Shown here: positions 61,442 to 64,000 of the stretch, piece after piece | Numbering within the stretch: the first letter of the stretch is position 1 | Layout of the letters: each line of letters starts with the position of its first letter | NCBI RefSeq assembly: GCF_036026595.1 | Contig: NZ_JARZFX010000002.1 | Span: forward strand, 434,001-498,000 | Direction of reading: 5' to 3' | DNA: 64,000 bases | From: Virgibacillus_P tibetensis | Lineage (GTDB): Bacteria > Bacillota > Bacilli > Bacillales > Amphibacillaceae | Program-made: the position numbers and the translations under genes | Notes under the pieces: model-generated | What the model saw: the letters and a program-made list of their open reading frames with translations, nothing else | What the model was told of the DNA's origin: nothing | Database searches by the model: none

Positions 61442-64000
61442 TCACTGCCACAGTCTGATTAAAATCTCAGCATTTTGAACAAGAACTCTCTTAGCATCAG
61501 ATGAGATGTGTTCCTCCAAAGCTTTATTGTTAATATGCCTCAGGAAGTCCTCCATTTTTTCTATTGCCTCTTTCAGCTGACCTTCTTCAAAATGATGTTC
61601 CGCTTGTTTTAATTTGTTGTTTAACTGGATTTTGAGCGGGTCATTTAATTCGCCAGCTTTAGCATAATATTCCATTAAATCCTTTATATATCCGGTATTT
61701 ATATCATAGGCCATGGCACTTCCGCCACCTCTGCGAACAGCTTCAGCAACTGGTTGCTTATTGCCATCAGCTGTAAACCCAATCCCGTTAAAGGAGCCTA
61801 TGCCCTGCGTGAGATCCGATATTTCGAATTTATGACCCAATGTTTTTAATTCTTCGTATTCTTGTGTCTTTGTAAACTCTTTTTCAATAATTGTCTCACC
61901 GGATATTTTATTTTGTTGTGAAATTCTCGCCATTTCTACTACATCAGGTAAGTCTATGCCTCTGTCCAAGTAGGACAAGATAATCTGACTTACGGTTGTG
62001 ATAATTGTAAGACTACCAGGAGCTCCCCCTGCAAAGACAGGCTTACCATCCTGCATGATGATAGTTGGCGCCATAGTACTTAACGGTTTCATATGGGGTG
62101 CAGCTCCATTCGGCTCTCCTTCAGCTGCAAAAGAACGTGTTCGATTAGCCAGGACATCGTTAAGCATAAAACCATAGCCAGGAACAACAATTCCGCTTCC
62201 ACCAATTGATACGATCGTGTTTGTATAAGCAACAACGTTCCCATATGGATCTGCTACTGTCAAATTAATCGTTTCACTGGAACCTTCTTCTTCATCGGTG
62301 TTTTCTTCCAAATCTGCATCCTCGTTAACTAGATTATCCGTTTTCATGCTCTCCACATTAGCAGCCATATCTTCAACTCGTATATCTCCTATGTGAATGC
62401 CAGCACCGTCTTCTCCAAACTCATATGCACCAATCATCAGACTTCCTGAGGCGCTAACCGAGTCATCTTCTGCTACAACGTCCCATTCACTAGGTTCTTC
62501 TTCATTTTCATTCCATACTTTAACAGCTAGTTCATTTCCAACAACCTTAAAACGAAGCATCATTTCTTCATCTATAAATTCATAATCAATGTCATGTAAC
62601 CACGTGTTATTTCCATTTTCTGATTTCACTAAACGAATTCGATCTTGTGCAGGTCTAACATCCACCCCATAACCGTTATATGGGGAAATAGTTGGAGAAG
62701 GATAATCAGCACGCAACCAGAATCTAAGATGTGGGTCTGAGTCTGTATTCAAATCTGAAAAATGAAAAGGTACAAGTAACTCAGCGTTTTCAGTTGCACT
62801 CATATTAGCAACAGCAGTTCCATATGATGTATTTGCTGGTAGTTCTATACTTCCATAACCGTCACCACTTTGTTCCATGGTTGAATTTCTTGTATAAAGT
62901 GTAAACTTATCACTATTCCATGGGTCACCAGCATCTCCAGTGAACTGATTAGAAAAACCTGGCTCTGTATACGCACGTTCATCTGTTTCTTCCACTGTGA
63001 TAGATCCTATTTTAAATCCACCAGCACCCGCACCGTCTCTATGCTCACGTGCACTAATGAGTAAGCTGCCTTCATCGGTAACCGAATCATCTTCTGCGAT
63101 CAGATCCCATTCTTCTGGTTCCTCTTCGCCATCTTTCCATACTTTAACAGACAATTGATCGTCTACGACCTTAAAACGCAGCCACTGCAATTCATCTGTG
63201 ACATTGTGATTAAATCGGGCAATTTCTTCAAGTGAACCATCTACAGTTTTAACTAGCCGGATACTGTTCCATGCCGATCTAATGTCCACTCCGTAACCAT
63301 TGCTCGGACTTTGAAGGTTTGTAAATCTATCCGAACGCAGCCAAAAACGCAGGTCCCTGCTTTCACCAGGTTCGATGCCAAAAGGAACAAGTAATTCCTG
63401 GTTTTCAGCTCTTTTCATTTGAGTTAATATCCTTGCAGATGACCTATTTTGATCAGCTAGTTCAATACGACCAAAGCCTTCTCCATCAAGATCGACCGTA
63501 GCACCATCTTGAGTTTCAATCGAAAACTTACGATCATCCCAAGCATCTCCTTCTTCTCCTGCAAAGTCATAGTCAAACCCTGGATCCAATTCAGGACTAA
63601 GTTCATCCGTTTCAACAACATTAATTGGTCCCACACCGAAAGAGCCACCACCATTTGTTTCCTGGAATTCTATCGTACTGATTAACAAGCGACCCGGATC
63701 AATAACCGAATCATCCTCTACAACAAGATTCCAGTACTCCGGTTCATCCTGACCATCTGCCCATACTTTTACGGATAGTTGGTTATCGACGACTTTAAAT
63801 CGCAACCATTGCAATTCATCTGTCAAATCATGATCGAACTCTGCGAATACACCACCTTCACCCTCGGCTCTGTTAATTAATCGAATATCATTGTAACCAG
63901 AGCGAATTTCTACACCGTACCCATTATGAGGACTCGAACTTAAATTAAACCCATCGGCACGTAACCAAAAGCGTAAATAACGATTAGCTCCAATATCATT
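61442..64000 (-). CDS. Gamma-glutamyltransferase with N-terminal tandem repeats and FIMAH domain (partial, runs off window)
   Basis: The frame stays open to the window edge, so the N-terminus is not seen. Counted from a Met at 63824-63826, the visible part has about 200-residue repeats (one partial, then about 84-283 and 291-487) sharing LRFWLRSD, NGYGVDIR, LRFKVV, LSVKVW, EDDSV and LLIS. An acidic linker (500-517) leads to a GGT small subunit starting at T519, the expected autocleavage Thr (ETINLTVADPYGNVV, then GSGIVVPGYGFMLND, MKPLSTMAPTII, GGAPGSLTIIT). A C-terminal FIMAH domain (about 712-794) ends in HINNKALEEHIS...LIRLW. The enzyme is probably secreted and cleaves gamma-glutamyl peptides or poly-gamma-glutamate. 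GGT normally has TT at the cleavage site; here it is TI. Confidence 0.88.
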   Translation of the reverse strand, partial: NDIGANRYLRFWLRADGFNLSSSPHNGYGVEIRSGYNDIRLINRAEGEGGVFAEFDHDLTDELQWLRFKVVDNQLSVKVWADGQDEPEYWNLVVEDDSVIDPGRLLISTIEFQETNGGGSFGVGPINVVETDELSPELDPGFDYDFAGEEGDAWDDRKFSIETQDGATVDLDGEGFGRIELADQNRSSARILTQMKRAENQELLVPFGIEPGESRDLRFWLRSDRFTNLQSPSNGYGVDIRSAWNSIRLVKTVDGSLEEIARFNHNVTDELQWLRFKVVDDQLSVKVWKDGEEEPEEWDLIAEDDSVTDEGSLLISAREHRDGAGAGGFKIGSITVEETDERAYTEPGFSNQFTGDAGDPWNSDKFTLYTRNSTMEQSGDGYGSIELPANTSYGTAVANMSATENAELLVPFHFSDLNTDSDPHLRFWLRADYPSPTISPYNGYGVDVRPAQDRIRLVKSENGNNTWLHDIDYEFIDEEMMLRFKVVGNELAVKVWNENEEEPSEWDVVAEDDSVSASGSLMIGAYEFGEDGAGIHIGDIRVEDMAANVESMKTDNLVNEDADLEENTDEEEGSSETINLTVADPYGNVVAYTNTIVSIGGSGIVVPGYGFMLNDVLANRTRSFAAEGEPNGAAPHMKPLSTMAPTIIMQDGKPVFAGGAPGSLTIITTVSQIILSYLDRGIDLPDVVEMARISQQNKISGETIIEKEFTKTQEYEELKTLGHKFEISDLTQGIGSFNGIGFTADGNKQPVAEAVRRGGGSAMAYDINTGYIKDLMEYYAKAGELNDPLKIQLNNKLKQAEHHFEEGQLKEAIEKMEDFLRHINNKALEEHISSDAKRVLVQNAEILIRLWQ

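Overview
The window reads as a low-GC Gram-positive chromosome segment. AGGAGG-type ribosome binding sites, TTG and GTG starts, acidic proteins, CcpA-like cre sites and several TRAP and sodium-solute transporters together suggest a halotolerant Bacillaceae of the Oceanobacillus/Virgibacillus kind. The genus is inferred from gene content, not from a marker gene. No rRNA, tRNA, CRISPR array, intact insertion sequence or complete prophage was seen.

Layout. 1-2.9 kb: the tail of an unknown gene and a TcaA/YvbJ-like zinc-ribbon envelope pair. 3.5-12.7 kb: a six-gene amine or gamma-glutamyl catabolic operon on the minus strand (FluG-like amidohydrolase, APC permease, M20 amidase, GlnA-like ligase, class III aminotransferase, class I amidotransferase). 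It has a near-perfect sigma-54 promoter and a divergent RocR-like activator. 12.7-23 kb: an accessory, decaying stretch with a LLM oxidoreductase, a PAS-GGDEF protein, pirin, a nitroreductase, intact proC and a YfiT/DinB protein. Among them lie a proC remnant, a frameshifted hxlR, a LLM fragment, a doxX pseudogene, a decayed RelE/Phd-type toxin-antitoxin pair, a Nudix gene with a stop inside its Nudix box, and an integrase tail.

23-38.5 kb: two minus-strand operons. The upstream one (38.5 to 30.2 kb) encodes a two-subunit CoA-transferase, a TAXI-TRAP transporter and a full short-chain beta-oxidation set. The downstream one (29.5 to 23.1 kb) encodes a 2-hydroxyacid dehydrogenase, thioesterase, nitronate monooxygenase-like protein, SDR, tartrate/D-malate dehydrogenase-like protein, permease and an IclR regulator.

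38.9-55.2 kb: a roughly 12 kb operon (2-hydroxyacid dehydrogenase, RocB-like M20, FadR-type GntR regulator, DctPQM TRAP, YtcJ-like amidohydrolase, aminotransferase, semialdehyde dehydrogenase, lactate dehydrogenase), preceded by two tandem FadR-like operators. Upstream of it sits pxpBCA (5-oxoprolinase) with a sodium symporter and its 54-residue partner. 55.5-60.8 kb: a second amide-hydrolysis operon (YtcJ-like, sodium symporter, carbamoylase/allantoate-type M20, nitrilase-family amidase) with a cre site. 61.4 kb to the edge: an unusual gamma-glutamyltransferase whose catalytic subunit follows tandem beta-sandwich-like repeats and ends in a FIMAH domain.

The common theme is import and dismantling of amides, amines and gamma-glutamyl or 5-oxoproline compounds, feeding glutamate, semialdehydes and CoA thioesters into central metabolism. 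Substrates are inferred from families and neighbourhood only.
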